DNA of 64,000 nucleotides from Anaerolineae bacterium. Lineage in GTDB: Bacteria > Chloroflexota > Anaerolineae > Aggregatilineales > Phototrophicaceae. Shown here in pieces: positions 48,635 to 58,452 of this stretch (its first letter is position 1; every line of letters starts with the position of its first letter). The position numbers and the translations under genes are program-made. Location of the stretch: the NCBI GenBank assembly GCA_022824365.1, contig JAJEAA010000018.1, forward strand, positions 1-64,000. Direction: 5' to 3'. A model generated the notes under the pieces. The model saw only the letters and a list, made by a program, of their open reading frames with translations. It had not been told where the DNA came from and did not search any database.

Positions 48635-49804
48635 GTGATACAAGCACTTGTTGAGCTTGCCGAACAACGTGGTTATGTAACTTATGAACAAATTGTGGAA
48701 GCGCTAGACGATGATGGTGACGACCGCGTCGCGCTTCGCAACCTCCTTTATGAACTGAATGAGCTTGGCATAGAACTGCGCCGGGATACAGACAGTTCGC
48801 GATCAAAAGCGGCCGGCGATATCATTGAGCAAGAGTTCGAAAGCCGTGAATCGATACCGACCAAGATCGTAGCAGATTTAAGCGCCATATCGTCCGACGA
48901 CCCCGTCGGACTTTATTTTCGGCAGATGGCGCAAGAGCCGCTGCTGACAGCGACGGATGAGATTGATTTGGCGAAGCGAATCGAACGCGGCTTCAAGGCG
49001 CGCCGGCGTTTGGAACAGCCCGATGTGATGCAGAAGAGCGCGCGCTGGCGCCGGCATCTGCGGCGGCTGGTATTCGACGGGCAATGCGCGCGGGAGCATC
49101 TCGGACGGGCGAATACGCGGCTGGTCGTCAGTATCGCCAAGCGATATATGGGGCAGGGTTTGCCCTTCCCGGATCTGATACAGGAAGGCAATGTCGGTTT
49201 AATGCGCGCGGTCGACAAGTACGATTATTCGCGCGGGAATCGTTTCAGCACCTACGCCACCTGGTGGATTCGGCAGGCGATAACGCGGGCATTGGCGCAG
49301 AAGACGCGCACGATCCGGATCCCGCTGCATATGACCGAGAGGATCCGCCAGATGTACCGGGCGGCGCAGGATTTGGAGCAAACGCTCGGTCGACGGCCGA
49401 CGGCGGAAGAGATCGCCTCGGCGATGGAAGTGGCGGCTGATGCGGTGCGAGCGATGATGGACGCGAGCCAACACGCGATCGCGCTTGAGCGGCCGGTCGG
49501 CGATGACGGCGACAGCGAATTTGGCGACTTCATCGAGGATCAGGATTCGGTCAGCCCGGTCGAATCGGCGACGCAGAACCTGCTCGAGGAAGCGATCGAA
49601 GAAGTGCTGGCGGAGTTGACGCCGCGGCAGAGTCATATATTGCGTTTGCGCTTTGGTTTGGGCGGTGGCGAGCCGCATACGCTGGAAGAGATCGCGAACA
49701 AGTTTGGCTTGAGTCGGGAGCGGATCCGGCAGTTGGAGAAGGAAGCCTTGCGGCGTTTGCGTCATCCGCAATTGGCGCACAATTTGCGCGACTATCTCGG
49801 ATAG
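48635..49804 (+). CDS. rpoD: RNA polymerase primary-type sigma factor (GTG start)
   Basis: ANTRLVVSIAKRYMGQGLPFPDLIQEGNVGLMRAVDKYDYSRGNRFSTYATWWIRQAITRAL; region 4 TLEEIANKFGLSRERIRQLEKEALRRLR. Confidence 0.95.
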   Translation: MIQALVELAEQRGYVTYEQIVEALDDDGDDRVALRNLLYELNELGIELRRDTDSSRSKAAGDIIEQEFESRESIPTKIVADLSAISSDDPVGLYFRQMAQEPLLTATDEIDLAKRIERGFKARRRLEQPDVMQKSARWRRHLRRLVFDGQCAREHLGRANTRLVVSIAKRYMGQGLPFPDLIQEGNVGLMRAVDKYDYSRGNRFSTYATWWIRQAITRALAQKTRTIRIPLHMTERIRQMYRAAQDLEQTLGRRPTAEEIASAMEVAADAVRAMMDASQHAIALERPVGDDGDSEFGDFIEDQDSVSPVESATQNLLEEAIEEVLAELTPRQSHILRLRFGLGGGEPHTLEEIANKFGLSRERIRQLEKEALRRLRHPQLAHNLRDYLG

Positions 49805-49832
49805 TTTATAATTGTCATTCAATCGATTATGA

Positions 49833-49867
49833 GCGGTCGAAACCGGTATGGTTTCGGCGGCTTTTTT
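49833..49867 (+). terminator. Rho-independent terminator downstream of rpoD
   Basis: CGAAACC-GGTAT-GGTTTCG stem then TTTTTT. Confidence 0.75.
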
Positions 49868-49885
49868 GTATGGGATGGGTGAACC

Positions 49886-51082
49886 TTGAGCGAGCCATTT
49901 GAGCAACTGTTGAGCCAGCGCACGAGAGGCATACAGCGGAATCCGATTCGCGAGATATTGAGGGCTGTGGGACAGCCGGGCATGGTCTCGCTGGCCGGCG
50001 GCATACCGGCGCCGGAGACCTTTCCCATAGAGGAGCTGTATCGCATCAACGAGACGGTATTGGACCGATATGGGGCGGCCGCCCTGCAATATGACTTGAC
50101 CGAGGGATTCGCGCCCTTCCGCGAGGCTTTGGCGGGATACCTGGCGACGAAGGGCATTGACGCCGATCCGGAGCGGCTGTTGGTTTTCAATGGATCGCAG
50201 AGCGTCCTGGACACATTGGGCAAGATCCTGATAAGCCCCGGCGATGTTGTGGCTTTGGAATCGCCGAGTTATCTGGGCGCCATATCGGCCTTCAGCAGTT
50301 ACCTGCCAGAATACGTCAGCATCGAAACGGACGATGACGGCATCATTCCCGAATCGCTAGAGCGAGTATTGGATGAACACAAGGTGAAGTTCGTCTATTT
50401 GGTGACGACCTTCCAGAACCCGACCGGGCGCACGCTCAGCTTGCGGCGGCGGCAAGAGATTGCGGCAATCATAAAAGCGAGGGATGCGCTGGTTGTTGAA
50501 GACGATCCATATAGCGATCTGCGTTATCGCGGTGAGGTCGTTGCGCCGCTGCAAAGTTTCGCTCCGGAAAACACGGTATATGCCAGTACGCTGTCGAAGA
50601 TCTTCGCGCCGGGCTTGCGGCTCGGGTTCTGTCTCGCGCCGCCGTTGATACGGGAGTGGCTTTATACAGCGAAGCAGGGCGCGGATTTGCACAGCAATAC
50701 TTATGCGCAGGCGCTGGCCACGGAGTATATCTGTGGCGGACTCATCGAGCGGCAGGTGCCCAAGATCATCGACCTGTATCGTCCGCGGCAAGAGGCGATG
50801 CTTTCGGCAATGGCGGAGCATTTTCCGCAGGAATACCACTGGATGAAGCCGGAAGGCGGCATGTTCGTCTGGGTCGAGGGACCGGCGGGCGTGGATGCTG
50901 AAGAGGTCTACTGGAAAGCGATTGAACGGAAAGTCGCCTTTGTGCCGGGCAAGTACTTCTATATTGATCCGAGCGATGGACTGGCGACGATGCGCTTGAA
51001 TTTCACGCGCGTGGATGAAGCCGCCATCGAATCGGCTATAGCTGCCTTAGGCGCGGTACTGAAGGAATTTGGGGTCAACTAA
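49886..51082 (+). CDS. PLP-dependent aminotransferase (2-aminoadipate/MocR-type class I)
   Basis: MVSLAGGIPAPETFP; TTFQNPTGRTLSLRRRQEI; YASTLSKIFAPGLRLGF. Confidence 0.93.
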   Translation: MSEPFEQLLSQRTRGIQRNPIREILRAVGQPGMVSLAGGIPAPETFPIEELYRINETVLDRYGAAALQYDLTEGFAPFREALAGYLATKGIDADPERLLVFNGSQSVLDTLGKILISPGDVVALESPSYLGAISAFSSYLPEYVSIETDDDGIIPESLERVLDEHKVKFVYLVTTFQNPTGRTLSLRRRQEIAAIIKARDALVVEDDPYSDLRYRGEVVAPLQSFAPENTVYASTLSKIFAPGLRLGFCLAPPLIREWLYTAKQGADLHSNTYAQALATEYICGGLIERQVPKIIDLYRPRQEAMLSAMAEHFPQEYHWMKPEGGMFVWVEGPAGVDAEEVYWKAIERKVAFVPGKYFYIDPSDGLATMRLNFTRVDEAAIESAIAALGAVLKEFGVN

Positions 51083-51120
51083 GCTCTTCTCAAGAGGGCC
51101 TAAGCCGCTAGACTGGAACA

Positions 51121-52362
51121 ATGGCGAAGTCGAAAGCGCAGCAAAACCCTAGCAATGCAGCGACAGGATTGCGCAAGTTGATCCTGTCGTTTTATTTGCC
51201 CGCGCTGATGGTGACGGTGGGGCAAGGCTTGCTCGTGCCGATTCTGCCGCTCTACGCGGCCGATTTTGAGATCGGGTACGCGCTCATTGGTTTGGTATTG
51301 GCGGGCGAGGGCTTCGGTACCTTGATCGCGGATGTGCCGACCGGTATGCTTCAGCGGCGCTTCGGCAACAAGCAGGTGATGATGATGGGCTTGTTGGTGA
51401 AGACGCTTTCGATTCTCCTGCTGTTTTTCGCCGGGACGATTTGGATGGCGCTGCTTCTGCGCTTGATCGCCGGCTTTGGGCGATCCATGTATACGGTGTC
51501 GGCGCATGTTTACGTGACCAATCAGGTTGATTTGGGTCAGCGAGGCAAGGCGATCTCGATGTTCGGCGGCACGTATCGGCTGGGCGGTTTTATTGGACCG
51601 GCGATTGGCGGAATCGTCGCCGGCTTGCTGGGTCTGCGGGCGGTGTTTATCGGCGTGGCGCTGGTAACCGCAATTGGTCTGCTGCTGGTTGTGATGTTCA
51701 CGCGCAAGAGCGGCGGAGGCGAATCGGAAAGCAAGCTGGCCGAACGGCATTCGCTGCATCTGCTATCGGTGCTGAAGTCGAATTATCGGGTGTTGGCTTC
51801 GGCTGGCATGGCGCAGGTTTTTGGCCAGACGATACGCGCCGGGCGGACGGTGGTGATTCCTTTATTCGCGGCCGATGTGCTGGGATTGAGCGTCGATCAG
51901 ATCGGCTACATTGTGAGCATCTCGATGGCGGTAGATTTCAGTCTGTTCATGGTGGCCGGCTGGCTGATGGATCGCTTCGGGCGGAAGTTCGCGATTGTGC
52001 CTTGTTTTGGGATTCAGGCGCTGGGCATGGCGCTGGTGCCCTTCGCGGCGAGCTTCACCGGCTTGCTGTTGGCGACGGTGTTGATCGGCTTGGGCAATGG
52101 CTTGGGCGCTGGCAGCATGATGACGCTGGGCGCGGATCTGTCACCGGCGCGGTCCCGGGGGGAATTTTTGGGCGTCTGGCGCTTGATTGGGGATATGGGG
52201 CACACCGGGGCGCCGCTGATTGTGGGCGCGGTGGCTGATCTCCTGGTGCTTAGTTCGGCGATTTGGGTGATCGCAGGAGCAGGTCTCGTATCCGCGAGCA
52301 TATTCCTGTTTCTGGTGCCGGAGACGTTGAAGCGGCGACCTGCTCTGGCGCCGGCGACTTGA
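51121..52362 (+). CDS. MFS transporter
   Basis: 12-TM-like; GTLIADVPTGMLQRRFGNKQVM; GWLMDRFGRKFAIV. Confidence 0.93.
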   Translation: MAKSKAQQNPSNAATGLRKLILSFYLPALMVTVGQGLLVPILPLYAADFEIGYALIGLVLAGEGFGTLIADVPTGMLQRRFGNKQVMMMGLLVKTLSILLLFFAGTIWMALLLRLIAGFGRSMYTVSAHVYVTNQVDLGQRGKAISMFGGTYRLGGFIGPAIGGIVAGLLGLRAVFIGVALVTAIGLLLVVMFTRKSGGGESESKLAERHSLHLLSVLKSNYRVLASAGMAQVFGQTIRAGRTVVIPLFAADVLGLSVDQIGYIVSISMAVDFSLFMVAGWLMDRFGRKFAIVPCFGIQALGMALVPFAASFTGLLLATVLIGLGNGLGAGSMMTLGADLSPARSRGEFLGVWRLIGDMGHTGAPLIVGAVADLLVLSSAIWVIAGAGLVSASIFLFLVPETLKRRPALAPAT

Positions 52363-52387
52363 CCCGCCCTATTGCAGTTGCAGGCAA

Positions 52388-53371
52388 ATGTTGCAGAAGC
52401 TCAACTACCTGACGGTTGATTGGCCGCTGCGGCAGGAGCGGCTGTTTACGCGCGTCGCTCCGCTGATCGTCGAAATCGGCTTTGGCAATGGCGACTTTCT
52501 GGTCCATCTGGCGGAGACGAACCCCGACTGCAACATCCTCGGGCTTGAGATTTCCAGCCAGTCGATGGACAAGGCAGAAGCCAAGATCGACAAGCGTGGG
52601 CTGAACAATGCCCGTGCCATACACGCGCGGGCGGAGACGGCTCTGTCGCATCTGCTGGCGCCCGAGACAGTACAAGCCTTTCACATCAACAATCCCGATC
52701 CTTGGTTCAAGAAGAAGCATCATCGACGGCGGTTGATAAAGCGGGCGACGGTTGACCTGCTGACAAGCCGATTGGCGCCGGGCGGCCAATTGCATCTGGC
52801 GACGGATATACTGGACTACGCCGAAATGGCGCATGAGCTCTTGTCGGGGACGCCGGGTTTGTCTAATCGATTTGGGACACCCTGGGTCAAGGAGATCGCC
52901 GGGCGCATTCAAACCAAGTATGAAATCAAGGGCTATCGTGAGGGCCGCAGCGCGCACTTTTTCTGCTATGAGCGCAACAGCGCGCCGGTTCAGCATCCGC
53001 CGGTGGTCAAGGAGTTGGACATGCCGCATCTGTTCTTGCAGTCGCCATTGGACGCGGGGGAGATTGTCAAGCGCTTTGAGGCGACGCGTGCACACGCGGA
53101 TGGCGTCCATATTGCGATACTAAATGCTTACGCCAATCCGAGTCGGAACACGGCGGTCTTTGAGGTTGTGGTGGAGGAGCCGACGATCGAGCAGCATGTC
53201 TTGCTGTCGCTGTCGCCGCGAGAGGAAGCGGGGCAGTACATCGTCAAGCTGACAGCGGTGGGCTATGCGCGGCCGACTTATGGGATGCACCAGGCAGTAG
53301 CGGCGGTCGGCGAGTGGGTGGCGAGTTTGGATGAGGGGTCGAGGGTGTTGGAGCGGAAGATAAGGGGGTGA
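52388..53371 (+). CDS. trmB: tRNA (guanine-N7-)-methyltransferase with C-terminal extension
   Basis: LIVEIGFGNGDFLVHLAETNPDCNILGLEI; NNPDPWFKKKHHRRRLI; about 100 extra residues. Confidence 0.92.
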   Translation: MLQKLNYLTVDWPLRQERLFTRVAPLIVEIGFGNGDFLVHLAETNPDCNILGLEISSQSMDKAEAKIDKRGLNNARAIHARAETALSHLLAPETVQAFHINNPDPWFKKKHHRRRLIKRATVDLLTSRLAPGGQLHLATDILDYAEMAHELLSGTPGLSNRFGTPWVKEIAGRIQTKYEIKGYREGRSAHFFCYERNSAPVQHPPVVKELDMPHLFLQSPLDAGEIVKRFEATRAHADGVHIAILNAYANPSRNTAVFEVVVEEPTIEQHVLLSLSPREEAGQYIVKLTAVGYARPTYGMHQAVAAVGEWVASLDEGSRVLERKIRG

Positions 53372-53373
53372 GA

Positions 53374-55431
53374 TTATTCGTATTCTACGTGCCAGTCGGT
53401 TGAGTCAAGGCCTGCAGAAGTCATAAGATCCTTACAGAATTGTACATGGCTGGCGGCGTAGCGATTAACGTAAACGTACCAACCGTTGTCCATTTTCTTG
53501 TAGTACTTCCCGCCCGAGCGATTGAAGTAGGAAACATATTCACCCACGTGTTGAGCTACGAGTGATTCAATGCTGTCGCAAAGAGAAAAAACTGTCTCAG
53601 CGGTCCTTATTGTTACATCCTGCCAAGTAGAGACGTAGAGCTTCATTCCAAGTATGTACAGAGCTATCGGTGTTTTCCCTTTTACTTCCTCTGTTATAGG
53701 CGGCTCGCCAAAAGCAGGCCAAACTTCAAAGATAAGGTCAGTAAGCCATGCAGTGCGGGCTCGGATAGCATCGGCATCCCACCGAGATATGTCATTGGAA
53801 AAGTAATCGTGATTTAGCAACAGCGCATGCTTCGCCAATAGGTCCCGCTTATCTTTAAAAGGTCCATCAGAAGCTTCGCTGTTCTTGCCTTGCGTGACCA
53901 GCGTCAAGTTGCCTATCGTGTTCAAATAGTCGCGATGGGTGGAATCTGCAGAAGATCCCAAATGCCTGCGCCATTCATCATTCAAGTTTTGAGGCATAAT
54001 GTGCTCTATAGTTGCCTCGTCTTTCAAAATGGTAAAACCGTCCGTCCCTTGGGATAAGTGTCGATTGAGTGTATCCATCACGAATACTAGTCTCGCCCTG
54101 CGATTGCCATCGTATAACGCATTCGTGAGCAAATTCTGGCGAATTCTATTGTCCGAGGGATAGAGCCGCTTACTCCCCATAGCAGTCTTAAGCGAGTGTA
54201 GAATGTTGGACGGTTCTAGCTCTGCAATTAAAGACGGAAACAGCCGATTCAATCCAGTCGTTGAGCCTCCATTCAGAAATACTCGAATGATGAAGTTCTC
54301 AATGAGAACCAACGCTCCGACAAATTCGGTCGTCTGAAGTGTCTGCTGACTATGCAACTCATAGAGATGCATCACTAAGGGAAAGGCAGTAACCGATTCA
54401 GCTTTCTGCATGCGAGTCAAACCTTCCCGAATCGGTGCATCATGCTCGTTCTCTGGTCGCAGCAGTCTATCGTAGTGTATTGAATGCTTGTGCAAATCCT
54501 TGATTTCGCCAATAAATGCGCTATCTGAGTCGAAGCTCTCGATCATTCTGCTTCGAAACGTTTCGTAAACTCGATTCATGTTCGGTACTCTAGAGGTCTT
54601 CATCGAGAGATAATGACGAATGTACGCTGTCAATTCTCCAGGACCTCTGCGACCTGTGCTTCGCTTTTCCTGCAGCTTCTTTTCGATGGGCAGCCAATGA
54701 TTATTGAAGATCGTCTCTTGCCTATCTGTGGGCAAGCGCATAGCAATATAATTTCGCACGAGGTCGGCCTGAGTTAGCGGCTTTCCTTTCGCATTGAGGC
54801 TCTCGAAAATCTTGTACGGAGATTCGCCCTTGTTTAAATCGACATACACGATTTCCATACAACTGACGACGCAATTTACCATTCGCTCGACGTCGAGTGG
54901 ATTACGTTTCTGCTCGATATTTACAAGTGTTAGAAAACGCTCGAATGCAGTTGAGATCTGTGACTCCGACTTTGCGCCGTTGCGATTGCCGCGAACGATC
55001 GCAGAGTACGCCTGCCGGTCACCGTACATTAGCGACGGTACAACCTTGAAGTAGAGGTCGCCAACCTGTCCATCATTAACCAAGAATCCATTTATCTCAG
55101 TGTAGAGACTGGTATTTGAATCCACACTGTCACGAAGCGCGCATAATAGCAACGATGCCGTGACCAATCGCTGCTGACCGTCAACAAGCTTGTAGTAGTT
55201 TAGGGTTAGCCCCTGCTTACCCTCATACTGCACCACGATGGTTCCAAGAAAGTGCTTCGGTGCATTATCTGGATTTACCCATTCCGCATTATACAGCGCC
55301 AAAACATCATCAAAGAACATGTCCCAGTTGCGCTTATCCCACGCGTATTCGCGCTGAAAGTGGGGTAACCTGTATTGAATTTTCCCACCACTACTGAATG
55401 CGTCTAGGATTGTCGAGTCTTGGACTTCCAT
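53374..55431 (-). CDS. DUF262 + DUF1524 (HNH-like) protein, GmrSD-type restriction family
   Basis: FQREYAWDKRNWDMFFDDVLAL; YKLVDGQQRLVTASLLLCAL; TIEHIMPQNLNDEWRRHLG; NTIGNLTLVTQGKNSEASDGPFKDKR. Confidence 0.92.
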   Translation of the reverse strand: MEVQDSTILDAFSSGGKIQYRLPHFQREYAWDKRNWDMFFDDVLALYNAEWVNPDNAPKHFLGTIVVQYEGKQGLTLNYYKLVDGQQRLVTASLLLCALRDSVDSNTSLYTEINGFLVNDGQVGDLYFKVVPSLMYGDRQAYSAIVRGNRNGAKSESQISTAFERFLTLVNIEQKRNPLDVERMVNCVVSCMEIVYVDLNKGESPYKIFESLNAKGKPLTQADLVRNYIAMRLPTDRQETIFNNHWLPIEKKLQEKRSTGRRGPGELTAYIRHYLSMKTSRVPNMNRVYETFRSRMIESFDSDSAFIGEIKDLHKHSIHYDRLLRPENEHDAPIREGLTRMQKAESVTAFPLVMHLYELHSQQTLQTTEFVGALVLIENFIIRVFLNGGSTTGLNRLFPSLIAELEPSNILHSLKTAMGSKRLYPSDNRIRQNLLTNALYDGNRRARLVFVMDTLNRHLSQGTDGFTILKDEATIEHIMPQNLNDEWRRHLGSSADSTHRDYLNTIGNLTLVTQGKNSEASDGPFKDKRDLLAKHALLLNHDYFSNDISRWDADAIRARTAWLTDLIFEVWPAFGEPPITEEVKGKTPIALYILGMKLYVSTWQDVTIRTAETVFSLCDSIESLVAQHVGEYVSYFNRSGGKYYKKMDNGWYVYVNRYAASHVQFCKDLMTSAGLDSTDWHVEYE

Positions 55432-55495
55432 GGTCGAACCTCGTATTTTGAACTAGCAATTGCCTTAAGCGCCGCATAATTCTATCATTGCACAA

Positions 55496-56800
55496 TTGAC
55501 AGTTCAAGCGGATGCCCCACCTATGCCAAGCCTCACCCACCACACCCTCCCCAACGGACTCACCGTGCTGCTCAAAGAAGCGCACAGCGCGCCGGTGATT
55601 AGCTGGTGGCTGGCTTACCGCGTGGGCAGCCGCAATGAACCGACGGGCAAGACCGGCATTTCGCATTGGGTGGAGCATATGATGTTCAAGGGTACGGAGC
55701 GCTTTCCTATGGGCATGCTCGACCGCGAGATCGACCGCGCCGGCGGACAATGGAACGCCTTCACCTCGATGGACGCGACGAAATATTTCGAGACCTTGCC
55801 GGCGGACAAGATCGCTATCGCCATGCAGGCCGAAGCCGACCGCATGGTCAACGCGCAATTTGACCCGGACGAGACTGAATCCGAGCGGACGGTCATCATT
55901 TCCGAGCGTCAGGGCGCGGAGAATCAGCCGACATTCTGGCTGCAAGAGGGGGTGCGCGGCAGCGCTTTTCGGGTGCATGGCTATCACCATGAAATCATCG
56001 GCGATGAGACGGACTTGAGGACGATGACGCGCGCTGATCTGTATGAGCATTATCGCGCGCATTATTGCCCGGCGAACGCAGCCGCTATTGCCGTCGGCGC
56101 ATTTGACACAGGCGAAATGCTGGCGGAAATCGAGCGGCTATACGGCTCAATACCGGCGACCGGCGCGCCTGAGTTGTTCGCACGGCAGGAACCGGCGCAG
56201 ACAGGCGAGCGGCGCATCGTCGTTGAACGGCCGGGAAAGACGGCATTTCTGGAAGTGTGCTTTCGCGCGCCCGCGGCGACGCACGAGGACTGGATGACGC
56301 TGAACGTGCTGGACGCGGTCTTGAGCGGCTCAAGCGGCGCTTCTGACAATAAGACCAGCCGCCTGTATCAAGCCTTGGTCAAGACGGAGATCGCGGCGGG
56401 GGTCGGCGCCTGGCTGAGACCCACGATCGATCCTTATCTGTACAGCATCCTGGTAACACTGCGAGAAGGACGGACGCCAGCGGAAGCGGAAGCGGTTTTG
56501 CTCGGCGAGATCGAGCGCTTAAAAGCGGATGGCATCAGCGAGGAAGAATTAAATCGAGCGCGGAAGCAAAGCAAAGCCGCTTTTGCCTACAACACAGAGA
56601 GCGTTACCGAGCAGGCTTTTTGGCTGGCGCAATCGTTTATCCTGGGTGATGTCAACTGGTTCGATAATTACGCCGAGCGCTTGATGGGCGTGACGGCGGA
56701 TAATGTGCTGGATGCCGCGCGGACTTATCTCGTGAGCCGGCAGCGTGTGGTCGGCGTTTTGCGGCCCGTCGAGGCGGAAGAGGAGCAAACACAGGCATGA
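55496..56800 (+). CDS. M16 family peptidase, catalytic-type subunit (likely start 55523)
   Basis: ISHWVEHMMFKGTERFP (HxxEH). Confidence 0.93.
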   Translation: MTVQADAPPMPSLTHHTLPNGLTVLLKEAHSAPVISWWLAYRVGSRNEPTGKTGISHWVEHMMFKGTERFPMGMLDREIDRAGGQWNAFTSMDATKYFETLPADKIAIAMQAEADRMVNAQFDPDETESERTVIISERQGAENQPTFWLQEGVRGSAFRVHGYHHEIIGDETDLRTMTRADLYEHYRAHYCPANAAAIAVGAFDTGEMLAEIERLYGSIPATGAPELFARQEPAQTGERRIVVERPGKTAFLEVCFRAPAATHEDWMTLNVLDAVLSGSSGASDNKTSRLYQALVKTEIAAGVGAWLRPTIDPYLYSILVTLREGRTPAEAEAVLLGEIERLKADGISEEELNRARKQSKAAFAYNTESVTEQAFWLAQSFILGDVNWFDNYAERLMGVTADNVLDAARTYLVSRQRVVGVLRPVEAEEEQTQA

Positions 56801-58074
56801 GCAAGAGCCAGGCGAGCATTCCCCATTCGGGAAATATTGAGCAGGCCGAGCTACCGAACGGCATCAAGATTCTCGTATATGAAAACCCGGCGGTGCAGTC
56901 CGTCAATGTTATGGGTTCGCTTCATGGCGGCAGCATCTACGAAGCGTCCGAGCAGAGCGGCTTAGCCTCCATCGTGGCGGGCGCATCCATGACGGGCACG
57001 GGGAACCGCGATTTCGATGCGATTCATGGCGCGCTGGAAGATATCGGCGCTGCTCTTAATTTCAGCGGGCATAAGCACAAGGTCGGCTTTTCCGGCAAGG
57101 CGCTGGCGGAAGACCTTTCGACCCTGGTAGATGTAGCCAACGATGTTCTGCGCAATCCGGTTTTCCCGGCCGAGCATGTCGAACGGCTGCGTGGCGAGCG
57201 CTTGACCTGGCTGCAATACAGCCAGTTTGACACGCGTTATCGAGCGTCCAAAGCCATGCGGGAGGCGCTTTATCCGGAAGACCATCCTTATCACTACGGG
57301 ACATACGGCAACGAAGAGAGCATCGCTGGCATCAGCGTCGACGACTTGAGAGCATTTCACAGCCGGCAATATGGTCCAGCCGGCATGATTCTGGTGATCG
57401 TTGGCGCGGTGAAAAGTGATGAGGCGCTGGCTTTAGTCGGCGATGCTTTTGGCGATTGGCGGCAGGAGAGTCCATCGGCAGCGCAATGCGTCGACGCCCC
57501 GGCGGCGCAAGCGGCAGGCGGGCGACGAACTGTGTTTGTGCCAGGCAAGACACAATCGGATATCAGCATGGGCATTATTGGTCCTTCACGCAAGGCGGAC
57601 GACTTTCTGGCGGCGCAGCTGGCCAACAGTGTGCTGGGCGTATTTGGCATGATGGGCCGCATCGGCAAGAGTGTGCGCGAGGAAAAGGGCTTGGCCTACT
57701 ATGCCTACAGCAGCGTCGGCGGCGGGCACGGACCCGAGCCCTGGTCGGTGAGCGCGGGCGTCAACCCTGAGAATGTCGATTTGGCGATCGAGTCGATATT
57801 GGCGGAGATTGAGCGGCTTAGTACCGAGTTGGCGACGGAAGGCGATCTTGCCGACAATCAGAGTTATTTCACCGGGCGGATGCCGCTGCGCCTGGAAAGC
57901 AACGAAGGCATCGCATCGAATATTCACAGCATGGAAAGCTACGGGCTGGGGCTGGATTACCTTCTGAATTATGAAGAAATGATCGGGCGGATTACTCGCG
58001 AGGATTTGCTGGCGGCGGCGCAGACTTACTTGAGCGCGGAAGATATGACAATCGCGGTGGCAGGACCCGAATAA
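56797..58074 (+). CDS. M16 family peptidase-like, HxxEH-lacking partner subunit
   Basis: QSGLASIVAGASMTGTGNRDFDAIHGALEDIGAAL occupies the HxxEH position. Confidence 0.92.
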   Translation: MSKSQASIPHSGNIEQAELPNGIKILVYENPAVQSVNVMGSLHGGSIYEASEQSGLASIVAGASMTGTGNRDFDAIHGALEDIGAALNFSGHKHKVGFSGKALAEDLSTLVDVANDVLRNPVFPAEHVERLRGERLTWLQYSQFDTRYRASKAMREALYPEDHPYHYGTYGNEESIAGISVDDLRAFHSRQYGPAGMILVIVGAVKSDEALALVGDAFGDWRQESPSAAQCVDAPAAQAAGGRRTVFVPGKTQSDISMGIIGPSRKADDFLAAQLANSVLGVFGMMGRIGKSVREEKGLAYYAYSSVGGGHGPEPWSVSAGVNPENVDLAIESILAEIERLSTELATEGDLADNQSYFTGRMPLRLESNEGIASNIHSMESYGLGLDYLLNYEEMIGRITREDLLAAAQTYLSAEDMTIAVAGPE

Positions 58075-58098
58075 CAAGGCGCGCGGACGGAGAATAGT

Positions 58099-58365
58099 AT
58101 GGCGGATTCCGGCGCCGAACTGGTTAAGCTCAAGAACATCGGCGAGACATCCGCGGAAAAGCTTGTCGGCATCGGCATTTCGTCGCGGGAGCAAATTGAG
58201 GAGTTGGGCGCGGTCACTGTTTTCAAGCGACTGCGAGAGCGCTATCCGGTGAGCATGACCATGCTTTGGGCGCTGCAAGGCGCTTTGCTGAATCTACCCT
58301 ACTATCATATCCCCATTGACATAAGAACCGCATTGCTGGAGGAACTGGCCGGCGATGACGTTTAG
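58099..58365 (+). CDS. TfoX/Sxy C-terminal domain protein
   Basis: LVKLKNIGETSAEKLVGIGISSREQIEELGAVTVFKRLRERYP. Confidence 0.88.
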   Translation: MADSGAELVKLKNIGETSAEKLVGIGISSREQIEELGAVTVFKRLRERYPVSMTMLWALQGALLNLPYYHIPIDIRTALLEELAGDDV

Positions 58366-58452
58366 GGCGACGCACAATTCAAATCTGACAAGGCGCGGAG
58401 TATAATCAGAAGCATTGTTGAGCCTAGGAGCAAGTTTCACGAAAGCACGGAT

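Noticed and set aside
49199-50089. 296-aa minus-strand ORF
   Set aside because: Antisense to rpoD 3' end; shadow ORF.
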